Source: Marinitoga aeolica
GTDB lineage: Bacteria; Thermotogota; Thermotogae; Petrotogales; Petrotogaceae
Length of the DNA stretch: 64,000 nucleotides
Assembly: GCF_029910535.1 (NCBI RefSeq)
Contig: NZ_CP069362.1
Location: forward strand, 1,178,001 to 1,242,000
Direction: 5' to 3'
The position numbers and the translations under genes were made by a program. Below the pieces are notes generated by a model. It was given only the letters and a program-made list of their open reading frames with translations, was not told where the DNA came from and did no database searches. Shown here one piece after another: positions 16,863 to 25,992 of the stretch (its first letter is position 1; each line of letters opens with the position of its first letter).

Positions 16863-16888
16863 AAATGCCGGTTATCCGGCATTTTTTT
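16862..16888 (+). terminator. rho-independent terminator of galE
   Basis: AAAATGCCGG, loop TTAT, CCGGCAT followed by a run of seven T. The element overlaps the last base of the galE stop codon. Confidence 0.85.
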
Positions 16889-16939
16889 AATAAAATTAAC
16901 AAATTCTTATTTAATTATAAAAACAAAAAATCAAAAGTG

Positions 16940-16948
16940 TGCTATAAT
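16940..16948 (+). promoter_or_regulatory. extended -10 promoter for the first polysaccharide operon
   Basis: TGCTATAAT lies between the galE terminator and the GGAGGCATG ribosome site of the sugar transferase gene. The same TGCTATAAT precedes the Lon-like gene. No good -35 is visible. Confidence 0.55.
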
Positions 16949-16982
16949 TATGAATGGGATAAAATAGTGTTGGAGGCATGAA

Positions 16983-18245
16983 ATGAAAATAAATTCAAAT
17001 TTTCTAAAATTAATTGATTTTCTAATTTTAATAATTTTTAATACATATATAACCAGGAACATATATGTTTCATTGATATTTGGGACATTTATATATCTTG
17101 GTATATATGCATTTAGAACATATGATTTTGAAAACATAGAAAGCTGGAATGATACAATAATAAGAGTTTTTGCTGGAATGATGTTAGGTTTTCTCGCGGT
17201 TTTATCTTTTTCAGCAATTTTTGATAATTTTATTTTAAAATCATATTTTTTAGATAATTTTCTATTTAATATTTTAGTGTTACCAGTTGTTCATAAAATT
17301 AGTTATTATATATTATTAAGAAATATAGAACCAAAAAAATATATAGTAATTGGTAGAAAAGAAGAATGGGAAGATTTAATGAATGAAATAGAAAAAAAGA
17401 GTCTTGGAAAATTAAGATTTGCTGAATATATAAATCCTTCACCTGTTAGATTAAAAAAATTGATTAAAGAACATGATGGGGTTTTGGTAGCTGATCCAGA
17501 GTTAGAAAAATTGGTAATAAATGAAATAAATGAATTTAAAGAAAATGGTATAAAAGTTGAATATTTACCTGTCATAGTTGAAAGATTTTTAAGGAGAATT
17601 CCAATACAGGTAGCGAAAAAGTTTAAAGCCCATTATGAAGTAGCTTTTAGTGAAATAAAAGAATCGCCTGCTAAAAGAATAGTTGATATAATCTTCTCAT
17701 TATTTCTTTTAATTTTATTTTCACCATTAATAGTTATATCATATTTTCTGATTTTTTTAGAAGATGGAAATCCTGTTATTTTTAAGCAGATAAGAATTGG
17801 GCAAAATGAGAAACCTTTCCTTTTAATAAAGTTTAGAACTTTGAAAGATAAAAAAGATGAAGACAAATTATCGAATCCGAATGAAAAAATAGATAAACAT
17901 GCATTATATTTTGGGAAATTTTTAAGAAAAACAAGGCTTGATGAAGTCTTGCAATTTTTTAATGTATTAAATGGAACGATGAGCATTGTCGGTCCTAGAC
18001 CAGAAATGGAACATTTTCATATTTTAGCTAAAGAAAACATACCGATGTATGAATTTAGACTTAAATTAAAGCCTGGAATTACAGGATGGGCACAAATTAA
18101 TTATAAACATACAACTACATTAGAAGATTATAGAAAAAAAACAGAATACGATTTATATTATATAAAAAATAGAAAATGGTTATTAGATTTTAAAATAATG
18201 ATTCAAACGGTAGAAACAATATTTGGGTTGAAAGGCGCTAAATAA
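16983..18245 (+). CDS. initiating sugar-phosphate transferase (WbaP/WcaJ family, polyprenyl-phosphate)
   Basis: A 420-aa PHPT-type transferase. Four N-terminal membrane segments occupy about residues 8-105, followed by a Rossmann-like soluble region (YIVIGRKEEWEDL). A re-entrant membrane helix at about 230-255 comes before the catalytic C-terminal domain with KRIVDII, PVIFKQIRIG, LIKFRTL, LDEVLQFFNVL and MSIVGPRPE. It transfers a sugar-1-phosphate to undecaprenyl phosphate, starting repeat-unit assembly. It heads the first operon and is a clear paralogue of the 40075 gene. The sugar (Gal, Glc or a HexNAc) cannot be told from sequence. Confidence 0.9.
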   Translation: MKINSNFLKLIDFLILIIFNTYITRNIYVSLIFGTFIYLGIYAFRTYDFENIESWNDTIIRVFAGMMLGFLAVLSFSAIFDNFILKSYFLDNFLFNILVLPVVHKISYYILLRNIEPKKYIVIGRKEEWEDLMNEIEKKSLGKLRFAEYINPSPVRLKKLIKEHDGVLVADPELEKLVINEINEFKENGIKVEYLPVIVERFLRRIPIQVAKKFKAHYEVAFSEIKESPAKRIVDIIFSLFLLILFSPLIVISYFLIFLEDGNPVIFKQIRIGQNEKPFLLIKFRTLKDKKDEDKLSNPNEKIDKHALYFGKFLRKTRLDEVLQFFNVLNGTMSIVGPRPEMEHFHILAKENIPMYEFRLKLKPGITGWAQINYKHTTTLEDYRKKTEYDLYYIKNRKWLLDFKIMIQTVETIFGLKGAK

Positions 18246-18258
18246 TGGAGGCATCAAA

Positions 18259-19293
18259 ATGTGGCAATTATTTTTAATAATATCATTAATGCATGTATTA
18301 TTTGTAGCTATAGCAATAATATATAATGTTTTTAGCAAAAAAATTGATATGAATGTTTCTAATATAGATATTTCTAATTTTCCTAAAATAAGTATTTTAA
18401 TTCCAGCATATAATGAAGAAAAAAATATTGAAAATAAAATTAAAAATATTCTTAGTCAAAATTATCCAAAAGATAAATTAGAGATATTAATAGGTTCGGA
18501 TGGTTCAACAGATAGGACAGCTGAAAAGGCTAGAAAAGTTGAAAATGTAAAAGTTTTTGAATTTGATCGTTCAGGAAAAGCTAGTGTTTTAAATAAATTA
18601 TACCAAAAATCATCCGGAGATTATATATTAGTCTCTGATGCAGATACATTGTTTTTATCAAAAAATGCATTAAAAAATGCTGTTCTAAGTAATAGTGAAA
18701 TGGTAACAGCAATTGTTGGAAGTGATGAACTACCAGGATTGAAAAAATATTGGAATATAGAATTTAATGTAAGGAATTTTGAAAGTCAATTTGGGAAATG
18801 TGTTGTTTCTAGTGGTACATTTATTTTTGTTAAAAGAGAATATTTTCCTGAAATACCTTCTCACATTATTGCGGATGACTTATTTATACCCTTGTGGGTT
18901 ATAAAAAATGGCGGAAAAAGTATTCAAAATGATAGCATAATATGTAAAACAGAAAAAGAAAATTATACGACAAGGTCTTATTTTAAGAAAAAAATGAGAG
19001 TAGTTAGAGGTGGAATACAAACATTATTTGAATATTTTGAATTGAAATTAGATTTTTTATCTTTCTCTTTTTTCTTTCTACATAAAATTAGTAGATGGTA
19101 TATGGCATTATTTTTTACACTATTCTTATTGTTTTTTGATGTAAAACTGTTTTTATCATATATATCAGTATCTTTACTTCTTTTTCTAGTATTTAAAAAG
19201 TTTAGAATGCTTATGATAGATTTATATGTACCCGTAATAGCGACAATTTTAGAATTCATCAAACCAACAAAATTTGGTGGATGGGATTTTTAA
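18259..19293 (+). CDS. membrane-anchored glycosyltransferase family 2
   Basis: A 344-aa GT-A enzyme. One N-terminal membrane helix (2-23) precedes the GT2 domain with ISILIPAYNEEKNIE, GSDGSTDRT and the metal-binding DADT motif. Two or more C-terminal membrane helices (about 265-320) follow. The layout resembles HasA/BcsA-like synthases but is short. It likely adds a sugar to the lipid-linked repeat unit. GGAGGCATC precedes ATG 18259. Confidence 0.85.
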   Translation: MWQLFLIISLMHVLFVAIAIIYNVFSKKIDMNVSNIDISNFPKISILIPAYNEEKNIENKIKNILSQNYPKDKLEILIGSDGSTDRTAEKARKVENVKVFEFDRSGKASVLNKLYQKSSGDYILVSDADTLFLSKNALKNAVLSNSEMVTAIVGSDELPGLKKYWNIEFNVRNFESQFGKCVVSSGTFIFVKREYFPEIPSHIIADDLFIPLWVIKNGGKSIQNDSIICKTEKENYTTRSYFKKKMRVVRGGIQTLFEYFELKLDFLSFSFFFLHKISRWYMALFFTLFLLFFDVKLFLSYISVSLLLFLVFKKFRMLMIDLYVPVIATILEFIKPTKFGGWDF

Positions 19294-19294
19294 A

Positions 19295-20509
19295 ATGGGA
19301 GTTGATAAAATTTCCAACAAAGTTTTTAATTTTTTGATATTTGGTTTTTTTTGGTTACCTGTAGTTTTTTTTGGTGATGATTTAATTTATATTTCTGAGA
19401 TAATAATTGCATTTTTATTTATAATGTTTATTAAAACAGAGAAAATAGAATTTAAAAGTTATTGGTATTTTTTAATTCCAATAATTCTTTTTTTCTATAG
19501 AATAACATTTGCCCCATTTGCAGGAGCAGTTTTAGTAGCGAAAGAGTATATATTATTTTTTAAACAAATAGAATATTTTGTAATATTGACAGTTTTTTAC
19601 CATTTTTTTCAAAAAAATAAATATGAGGAAAGCAATTTATTTAATATTTTGAATGTTCTGTTTATAACATACGCTATATATATTTTTTATGATGGGATTA
19701 GTCATTTGGGTCAATTTCATAGAGCTGTGATACCTTTTAAAAAAGGTGTAAGTAGTAGTTTATCTGGATTGTTTTCTTCTATTAGTATATATTTTTCATA
19801 TTTGAACATAATCAACAATAGAAAAAAATTTTTAAACATTTTTTTTCTATTAATAGGTTTGGGAGCTCTTATATTAACTTTTTCACGAACTTCTTTACTT
19901 GCAATGATTTTAGTTTTTTCTGTTTTTTATATTTTTGAATTTATATATTCAAAGAATAAGAAAATAATAATATTAAGTATATTAGTATTATTATTAATTT
20001 TAAGTACTTTAAGTATAGTTTATAATTCTTTGGATTATAAATATGGTTTAAAATCATTTGATATAAATGGAATAATAAGAATGTTAAAATATGATAGATC
20101 ATTTTATATTAGAATACATTATATTGCAAAACCAGCAATAGAAAAAGATATAGGAGAAGATACTTTTCATACTTTTATAAATACATTATTTGGAAATATT
20201 AAAAATTCACAAAATATTTGGGATAATCAGTATTTGATGTTATTTAATAATTTCGGTCTTATTGGGGTTTTTTCATATTTTTTAATATATTTAAATATTT
20301 ATATAATGATATTAAAGAAATATAATAATATATTTAATAAATTAATGTTTCTAATAACTACGCATATAGTTATTTCTGGAATTACATTAGAATCTATGAC
20401 AAATATATATGTTTTTTTAAATATATATTATATATTAATTGCGTATTTAATATATCAATCTGGAGGTTGCGAAAATGGATACAGTTACTATAATAAAGAA
20501 TATGTATAA
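19295..20509 (+). CDS. wzy: O-antigen/polysaccharide polymerase (Wzy-like)
   Basis: About 404 aa, with some ten hydrophobic helices and a larger periplasmic loop before the last helices (about 255-320). The FSRTSLLAMIL segment resembles the Wzy_C/O-antigen ligase family. It probably polymerises repeat units in the periplasm, together with the Wzz gene that follows. ATG 19295 is used; an in-frame TTG at 19274 overlaps the previous gene. Its 3' end overlaps the next gene by 35 bp. Ligase (WaaL) activity cannot be excluded. Confidence 0.78.
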   Translation: MGVDKISNKVFNFLIFGFFWLPVVFFGDDLIYISEIIIAFLFIMFIKTEKIEFKSYWYFLIPIILFFYRITFAPFAGAVLVAKEYILFFKQIEYFVILTVFYHFFQKNKYEESNLFNILNVLFITYAIYIFYDGISHLGQFHRAVIPFKKGVSSSLSGLFSSISIYFSYLNIINNRKKFLNIFFLLIGLGALILTFSRTSLLAMILVFSVFYIFEFIYSKNKKIIILSILVLLLILSTLSIVYNSLDYKYGLKSFDINGIIRMLKYDRSFYIRIHYIAKPAIEKDIGEDTFHTFINTLFGNIKNSQNIWDNQYLMLFNNFGLIGVFSYFLIYLNIYIMILKKYNNIFNKLMFLITTHIVISGITLESMTNIYVFLNIYYILIAYLIYQSGGCENGYSYYNKEYV

Positions 20510-22244
20510 AAGATGGAAAATATATTATTGGATAACTTTTATATTAACAATAGTACTAGGAATATTGTATATAAAATATGCAGATAAAAAATATACTTCA
20601 AAAATGCTTATTGAATTAAATGATTCACAACAAAATTCATTTATTTCATCTGGATTAATTGATATTAATTCTTTAATAGGTGGAAATAATATAAATACAA
20701 TAGCTACCGAAAAAATAAGATTAACTTCTGAACCAGTGATAGAAAAGATAGTTGATGAGTTAAATTTAGTAGATTATTACAATAAAAATTTAAATATAAT
20801 AAGAAAATTATTAAAAACAAAAATCGAAAAAAGAAATGCTATAAATATTCTAAAAAAACAAATTGTTCTTGAAGAAGTACCATCAACAAATTATATTTAT
20901 GTCAGTTTTACTTCTACAGACCCAACTCTTTCTGCATCAGTTGTGCAGAGAATATACGATTATTATATAGAATATACCGTAAATAAACAAAAAGAATTTT
21001 TTAATTCGTATAAACAAAAACTTGAAAATATTAAAAAAACTTTAGAAGAAGAATTAAATAAAAAAACTCAAGAAATAATAGATTTCGAATTAAAAAATAA
21101 AGTTTTTTCAAGTTCATTACCAAAAAATTTAATAGATAAATATTATGAAATATATAATAATTTATTTGAAATTGAAAATCAAAGATATGAATTAAGAAAT
21201 AAAATTGAATTGTTTGAAAATAATTATGTGAATATTGATGATTCATTAAAAAAAGAATTAGTAATATCGTCAAACCCAGATATAACATCTTTAAAAAGAA
21301 GTTTATTAAATGAAAAATTAGAATTAGAAACGTTAAAATCATCAAATCCTAATTCTCCAAAAATATATGAAATGGAAACTCATATTAAATTATTAGAGCA
21401 GGAATTAGATAAAGAAGTTGAAAAAATATTATCAAATCAATATTTATATTTAGACACAGTATCAAAAAATGATTTCAAAGATTATATATCTCTAAAATCA
21501 CAATATGAGAAACTTGATGTTTATAAATCGTTTCTTGAAAAAACATTAAAAGATATTGATGCCAAAATATATTCTCAATCACCGTTATATTATGAATATT
21601 TTAATTTAAAAAAAGAGCAAGAAATAGCATCAAAAAAGTTATCAGATATAACAAGTTTAATTGACCAAATAAATTTAAAGGATTTTTCAATTATGCCGAA
21701 ATTTGATATTATTGAAAAACCCTATCCGCCAAAAAGTCCTTCTTCTCCAAACAAAAATTTATTATTAGCAACAACAATATTTTTAGCTATTATTATGGGA
21801 TTTTTAGGTATTTATTTAAAAGAACATTTTAATAATAAAATTATTGATATTGATTTATTTAAACAACATTTCAAAGAACCTGATATATATGATGATATCA
21901 AATTTAATAATATACGGAAATATTTATATAATAATCATATAAAAAAAGCAGTAGTATATCCATTAAATCTAAAAGAATTTGATTATTTATTTGATGAATA
22001 TGAAATTTATGAAATAAGGAAAAACACATCATTTAAAGACATAAAAGAAATAAATGAAAAAATAAAAAAATTAGAAAATGTACTTATTATAATAGATTCA
22101 AGCGAAAAAACAGACATAGAATTATTTAAAGAAATAAAAAATAGATTTGTTCTTATCGAAGAAAAATATACTTATATTGATGATGTAGAAAGAATAAAAG
22201 AGCTTCAAAACAATGTAAAATACATATATATTAAAACGGAGTGA
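20475..22244 (+). CDS. wzz: Wzz-type polysaccharide co-polymerase without kinase motifs (second copy)
   Basis: 589 aa with TM1 (about 16-37), Wzz domain, coiled-coil periplasmic region, a PYPPKSPSSPNKN junction and TM2 (about 430-450). It is followed by a ~140-residue cytoplasmic tail that lacks Walker motifs and a Tyr cluster. The tail retains a hydrophobic strand NVLIIIDSS where a kinase Walker B would be. It is a paralogue of the 13700 gene and is translationally nested in the end of wzy (GGAGG inside the wzy coding sequence). It likely sets chain length for the first polysaccharide. Confidence 0.85.
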   Translation: MDTVTIIKNMYKRWKIYYWITFILTIVLGILYIKYADKKYTSKMLIELNDSQQNSFISSGLIDINSLIGGNNINTIATEKIRLTSEPVIEKIVDELNLVDYYNKNLNIIRKLLKTKIEKRNAINILKKQIVLEEVPSTNYIYVSFTSTDPTLSASVVQRIYDYYIEYTVNKQKEFFNSYKQKLENIKKTLEEELNKKTQEIIDFELKNKVFSSSLPKNLIDKYYEIYNNLFEIENQRYELRNKIELFENNYVNIDDSLKKELVISSNPDITSLKRSLLNEKLELETLKSSNPNSPKIYEMETHIKLLEQELDKEVEKILSNQYLYLDTVSKNDFKDYISLKSQYEKLDVYKSFLEKTLKDIDAKIYSQSPLYYEYFNLKKEQEIASKKLSDITSLIDQINLKDFSIMPKFDIIEKPYPPKSPSSPNKNLLLATTIFLAIIMGFLGIYLKEHFNNKIIDIDLFKQHFKEPDIYDDIKFNNIRKYLYNNHIKKAVVYPLNLKEFDYLFDEYEIYEIRKNTSFKDIKEINEKIKKLENVLIIIDSSEKTDIELFKEIKNRFVLIEEKYTYIDDVERIKELQNNVKYIYIKTE

Positions 22245-22249
22245 AAAAA

Positions 22250-23560
22250 ATGATAAAAGTGAAAAAAATGTTTTTAATATCTGGACCAATAGGTCCAGTT
22301 ATTGGTAGTAATCAATCTTTTAAAAATACGTTAATTGAATATTTAAAAAGCGGTTATGAAGTATATCACTTTGCTTTTTTTTATAGAAATAGTCAAAAAT
22401 ATAATGTAAAAGATTTCCTTAAATTTAAAAATTATCATTTTTATGGAACACCCAAAGTTTTTGAGTATATAAGAAATTTAATAAGCAAGAAAAGTACTAA
22501 GAAAGAAATATCAATTCCAATTCCACATCCAGACGCAATAATAAAGCCGGAATCAGAAATTACCACATTTCAATCAATTTTTTTTATATTCTATACAATA
22601 TTTGAAAGTATAAGAGCACTGCTATTAGCTTTATTTATAAAACCAGATTTAGTGTATTCATATGAAGTATTTTCAGTAATACCAGGATATTTAATAAAAA
22701 AAATATTTAAAATACCAGCAGCAAAAAGATTTCAAGGAACCTATCTTGATTACAACAATTTAAATAACAAAAAACTCTGGTTTCATAAACTGGCATATAA
22801 ATTAAAATTTAACTTAGTAATAATGGCAAATGATGGAACAAAGGGAAATAAAGTATTAAAAAAATTAGGTATAAATAAATATTTATTTTTATTAAATGGT
22901 TTAGATGATAAAATAAAAGAAAAAGTTGATGAAGAAAAAATAAAATATTTAAAAGAAAAACATAATTTAAAAGAACATTATGTATTGGGAATATTTAATA
23001 GATTTCATCCATTTAAAAGAATAGATAGAGCAATATACTTATTAAAGCAAACCATAGATAATGGAATAAATGCAAAACTTCTTATAGGTGGAATGGGGGG
23101 ACCAATGGAAGATTCATTAAAAAAATATGCGAAAGAGCTTAATGTAGAGAAAAAGATAATATGGTTAGGAAAAATAAAATATGAAGAAATGAAATATTAC
23201 TATAAATTATGTGATGTTGTATTGATAGTAAATGATTATGCCAATACTGGTAATCAAATATTAGAAGTTTCATATCTAGGAATTCCAACAATTGCAACTG
23301 ATGATGAAAATAATTCAAAATATTTATCGTTTAATAATATTTATTACGTGAAACCTAAAGAATTTTCTAAAAATGCTATAAAAGGGATTTTATACTTTTA
23401 CAATAACAAAAATAAATTTAATAAAAATGAGTTAAAATCCTGGAAGGAAAGAATGGAAATAGAAATAAAAGAAATTGAAAAAATCTTGGAGGAAAAAAAT
23501 GAAAATACTAAGTTTAATAGGAGCAAGACCACAATTTATAAAAGAAGCAGTAATAAATAA
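22250..23560 (+). CDS. glycosyltransferase family 4/1 (GT-B)
   Basis: About 436 aa. The N-terminal acceptor domain starts FLISGPIGPVIGSNQSF, and the C-terminal donor domain has GIFNRFHPFKRIDRA, LLIGGMGGPM and LEVSYLGIPTIATD, the nucleotide-sugar site of GT1/GT4 enzymes. ATG 22250 is preferred over GTG 22241 because CGGAGTG then has normal spacing. The C-terminus overlaps wecB by 62 bp, unusually long for this operon, so the last ~20 residues may be a recent extension. Confidence 0.85.
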   Translation: MIKVKKMFLISGPIGPVIGSNQSFKNTLIEYLKSGYEVYHFAFFYRNSQKYNVKDFLKFKNYHFYGTPKVFEYIRNLISKKSTKKEISIPIPHPDAIIKPESEITTFQSIFFIFYTIFESIRALLLALFIKPDLVYSYEVFSVIPGYLIKKIFKIPAAKRFQGTYLDYNNLNNKKLWFHKLAYKLKFNLVIMANDGTKGNKVLKKLGINKYLFLLNGLDDKIKEKVDEEKIKYLKEKHNLKEHYVLGIFNRFHPFKRIDRAIYLLKQTIDNGINAKLLIGGMGGPMEDSLKKYAKELNVEKKIIWLGKIKYEEMKYYYKLCDVVLIVNDYANTGNQILEVSYLGIPTIATDDENNSKYLSFNNIYYVKPKEFSKNAIKGILYFYNNKNKFNKNELKSWKERMEIEIKEIEKILEEKNENTKFNRSKTTIYKRSSNK

Positions 23561-24572
23561 AGAATTAGAAAAAAAGGGTATAAAAGAAATATTAGTGCAT
23601 TCAGGACAACATTATGATAAAAACATGTCAGATATATTTTTTGAAACATTAAAAATAAAAGAACCAGATTACTATTTAAATATTGGGTCATGGAATCATG
23701 GTGAAATGACAGGAAAAATAATGATAGAGTTTGAAAAAATAACAATAAAAGAAAAACCAGATATAATTTTGGTATATGGAGATACAAACACAACATTAGC
23801 AGGAGCAATAGTAGCAAGTAAATTAAAAATACCAGTAGCACATATAGAAGCAGGAATAAGACAAGAACCAAAAGATATGCCAGAAGAAATAAATAGAGTA
23901 TTAACAGATAGAATATCAACATACTTGTTTTGTCCCAGCGAATTAGCGGTAGAAAATTTAAAAAAAGAAAATATAACAAAAGGGGTATACTTTGTAGGAG
24001 ATATAATGCATGACCTGTATAAAATAATGGAACCAAAATTCAGATATGATATATTTAACGAATTAAAACTAAAAGAAAATGAATATATAGTAATGACAAT
24101 GCATAGAGATTTCAATGTAGATAACAAAGAAAAATTAGAAAAAATACTACAGCAAATAGAAAAAATATCAAAAGAAAAAACAATAGTATTTCCAATACAT
24201 CCAAGAACTAAAAAAAGAATAAAAGAATTTAATTTAGAGAAATACTTGGAAAAAGTAAAAGTAATAGATCCAATAGATTATTTAAATTTAATGGGGATGG
24301 TAAAAAAATCATGGAAAGTAATAACAGATAGTGGAGGATTGCAAAAAGAAGCATATTTTGCTGAAAGACAGGCAATAGTAATAATGCCAGATACAGGATG
24401 GAGAGAATTAATAGAATTAAAGTGGAATAAATTAGCAGATGAAAACAATATATATGAAAAAGTATTTGAAAAAAATAATGCGAAATATCCGGGAAATGTA
24501 TATGGAAAAGGTAATGCTGGCGAAAAGATAGCAAAGATTTTAAAACATTTGGAGGAAATAAATGTTAGATAA
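23499..24572 (+). CDS. wecB: UDP-N-acetylglucosamine 2-epimerase (non-hydrolysing)
   Basis: 357 aa; GARPQFIKEA, VYGDTNTTLAGAIVASKL, HIEAGIRQ and the C-terminal SGGLQKEAYF are WecB/MnaA signatures. It interconverts UDP-GlcNAc and UDP-ManNAc. ATG 23499 with GGAGG upstream is used instead of the in-frame TTG 23475. It differs from the hydrolysing LegG at 28791. No WecC-type UDP-ManNAc dehydrogenase is nearby, so UDP-ManNAc may itself be a donor. It overlaps its downstream neighbour by 11 bp. Confidence 0.92.
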   Translation: MKILSLIGARPQFIKEAVINKELEKKGIKEILVHSGQHYDKNMSDIFFETLKIKEPDYYLNIGSWNHGEMTGKIMIEFEKITIKEKPDIILVYGDTNTTLAGAIVASKLKIPVAHIEAGIRQEPKDMPEEINRVLTDRISTYLFCPSELAVENLKKENITKGVYFVGDIMHDLYKIMEPKFRYDIFNELKLKENEYIVMTMHRDFNVDNKEKLEKILQQIEKISKEKTIVFPIHPRTKKRIKEFNLEKYLEKVKVIDPIDYLNLMGMVKKSWKVITDSGGLQKEAYFAERQAIVIMPDTGWRELIELKWNKLADENNIYEKVFEKNNAKYPGNVYGKGNAGEKIAKILKHLEEINVR

Positions 24573-25992
24573 AATATTAAAATTTGAAGAAAAAAATGAT
24601 ATATTAAATTTTAAATTTTCATCTGGAGATTTATTATGGCCATTTATAAGATATACTATATTATATGGGTATATGAAAAATTATTATGGTTTACAATTAG
24701 AATCAATGTCAAATGTTCATAAAAAAATGAACATTAAAGAATTATTAAAATATATATATATAACATTTTCCAATAACCCATATAAAGTAAAAAAAAATTA
24801 TGAAATATTGTTTTTTGGAGTAAATTCTGCTAATCATTTAAGAAATGATGGATTATATTTTAATAGGCTACACGATTATTATACAAATATTTTTCCTGAA
24901 AAAACTTTTTTTATTGAAAAATCGCATAACCTACAGTATTTTAGACCGCGTTATTTTAAAAATATTGCATATAGTGATTATCTAACAATGAATATAATAT
25001 TAAAATCTAAAATTTTAAAAAAAGCAGATAACCATGATAAAAAATTGGCAAATGAATTTATTCTTTTCTTAAAATCAAACTTTCAAGAATTTAATTATGA
25101 ATTTTATAATAACATATATAATCTTATTATAGCTCACTCTGTTCAGATTCCATTATATAAAAAATATTATAGAAAATTATTCAAAAAACTAAAACCAAAA
25201 ATTATTTTTGTTAACACTGCAAGTTACGGAAATATGTATGGACATATAGTAAAAATAGCTAAAGAGATGAAAATAAAAACAGCAGAATTCCAGCATGGTG
25301 TAATCACTTCGGGACATGTGGCATATAATTATAATGACACAATATTAAAAAATGAAGAATATAAAAAATATCTACCGGAATATCTTTTAACATATGGTGA
25401 TTTCTGGAACGATAATATGAAAACACCTGTAAAAAAAATAACTATTGGTAATCCTCATTTTTGGTATAATTTTGAAAGATTGAATAATGAAAAAAAAGAG
25501 AGGTCAAAAAAAATAATATTAATAGTTTCTCAAGGAACAGTTACGAATATAAATGTAAAAATAGCAAAAGAGTTATCAAAAAAAATAGATAAAAATTATA
25601 GAATAATATTTAGATTGCATCCGGGAGAAATACCTTTTGAAGAAAGATATAAAGAATTATATAATTATAATAATATTGAAATAAATAAAGAAGGAGACAT
25701 ATACAATTTAATACACGATTCAGATTATATTATTAGTATATATTCAACAACAATTTTTGAAGCTGTATCTTTAAATAAAACAGTGTTTATATATAAACAT
25801 CCGCTTTCCGAACTACATATTCCAAAGAATATAGGAATATGGTTTAACACCGTTGATGAATTATACGAAATGATTAAAAATAATATGAAATCAGAAAAGG
25901 AATATAATATAGAATATTTTTGGAATAAAAATTGGAAAGAAAACTATATAAATTTCTTAAAGAATGAAATTGGAATAGAGGTGAAAAAATGA
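24562..25992 (+). CDS. unassigned GT-B-like surface polysaccharide protein (candidate legionaminic acid transferase)
   Basis: A 476-aa soluble protein with no membrane helix. The N-terminal half is poorly conserved. The middle has AEFQHGVITSGHVAYNYND and LTYGDFWND. The C-terminal half has FRLHPGEIPFEERY and IISIYSTTIFEAVSLNKTVF, a GT-B-like nucleotide site with an HP motif followed by a Ser/Thr motif, as in bacterial sialyltransferase families and CDP-glycerol/capsule transferases. It sits directly upstream of, and overlaps by 4 bp, the legionaminic acid cassette. A role as legionaminyl transferase is inference; the family is not securely recognised. It resembles the 60239 protein. Confidence 0.6.
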   Translation: MLDKILKFEEKNDILNFKFSSGDLLWPFIRYTILYGYMKNYYGLQLESMSNVHKKMNIKELLKYIYITFSNNPYKVKKNYEILFFGVNSANHLRNDGLYFNRLHDYYTNIFPEKTFFIEKSHNLQYFRPRYFKNIAYSDYLTMNIILKSKILKKADNHDKKLANEFILFLKSNFQEFNYEFYNNIYNLIIAHSVQIPLYKKYYRKLFKKLKPKIIFVNTASYGNMYGHIVKIAKEMKIKTAEFQHGVITSGHVAYNYNDTILKNEEYKKYLPEYLLTYGDFWNDNMKTPVKKITIGNPHFWYNFERLNNEKKERSKKIILIVSQGTVTNINVKIAKELSKKIDKNYRIIFRLHPGEIPFEERYKELYNYNNIEINKEGDIYNLIHDSDYIISIYSTTIFEAVSLNKTVFIYKHPLSELHIPKNIGIWFNTVDELYEMIKNNMKSEKEYNIEYFWNKNWKENYINFLKNEIGIEVKK

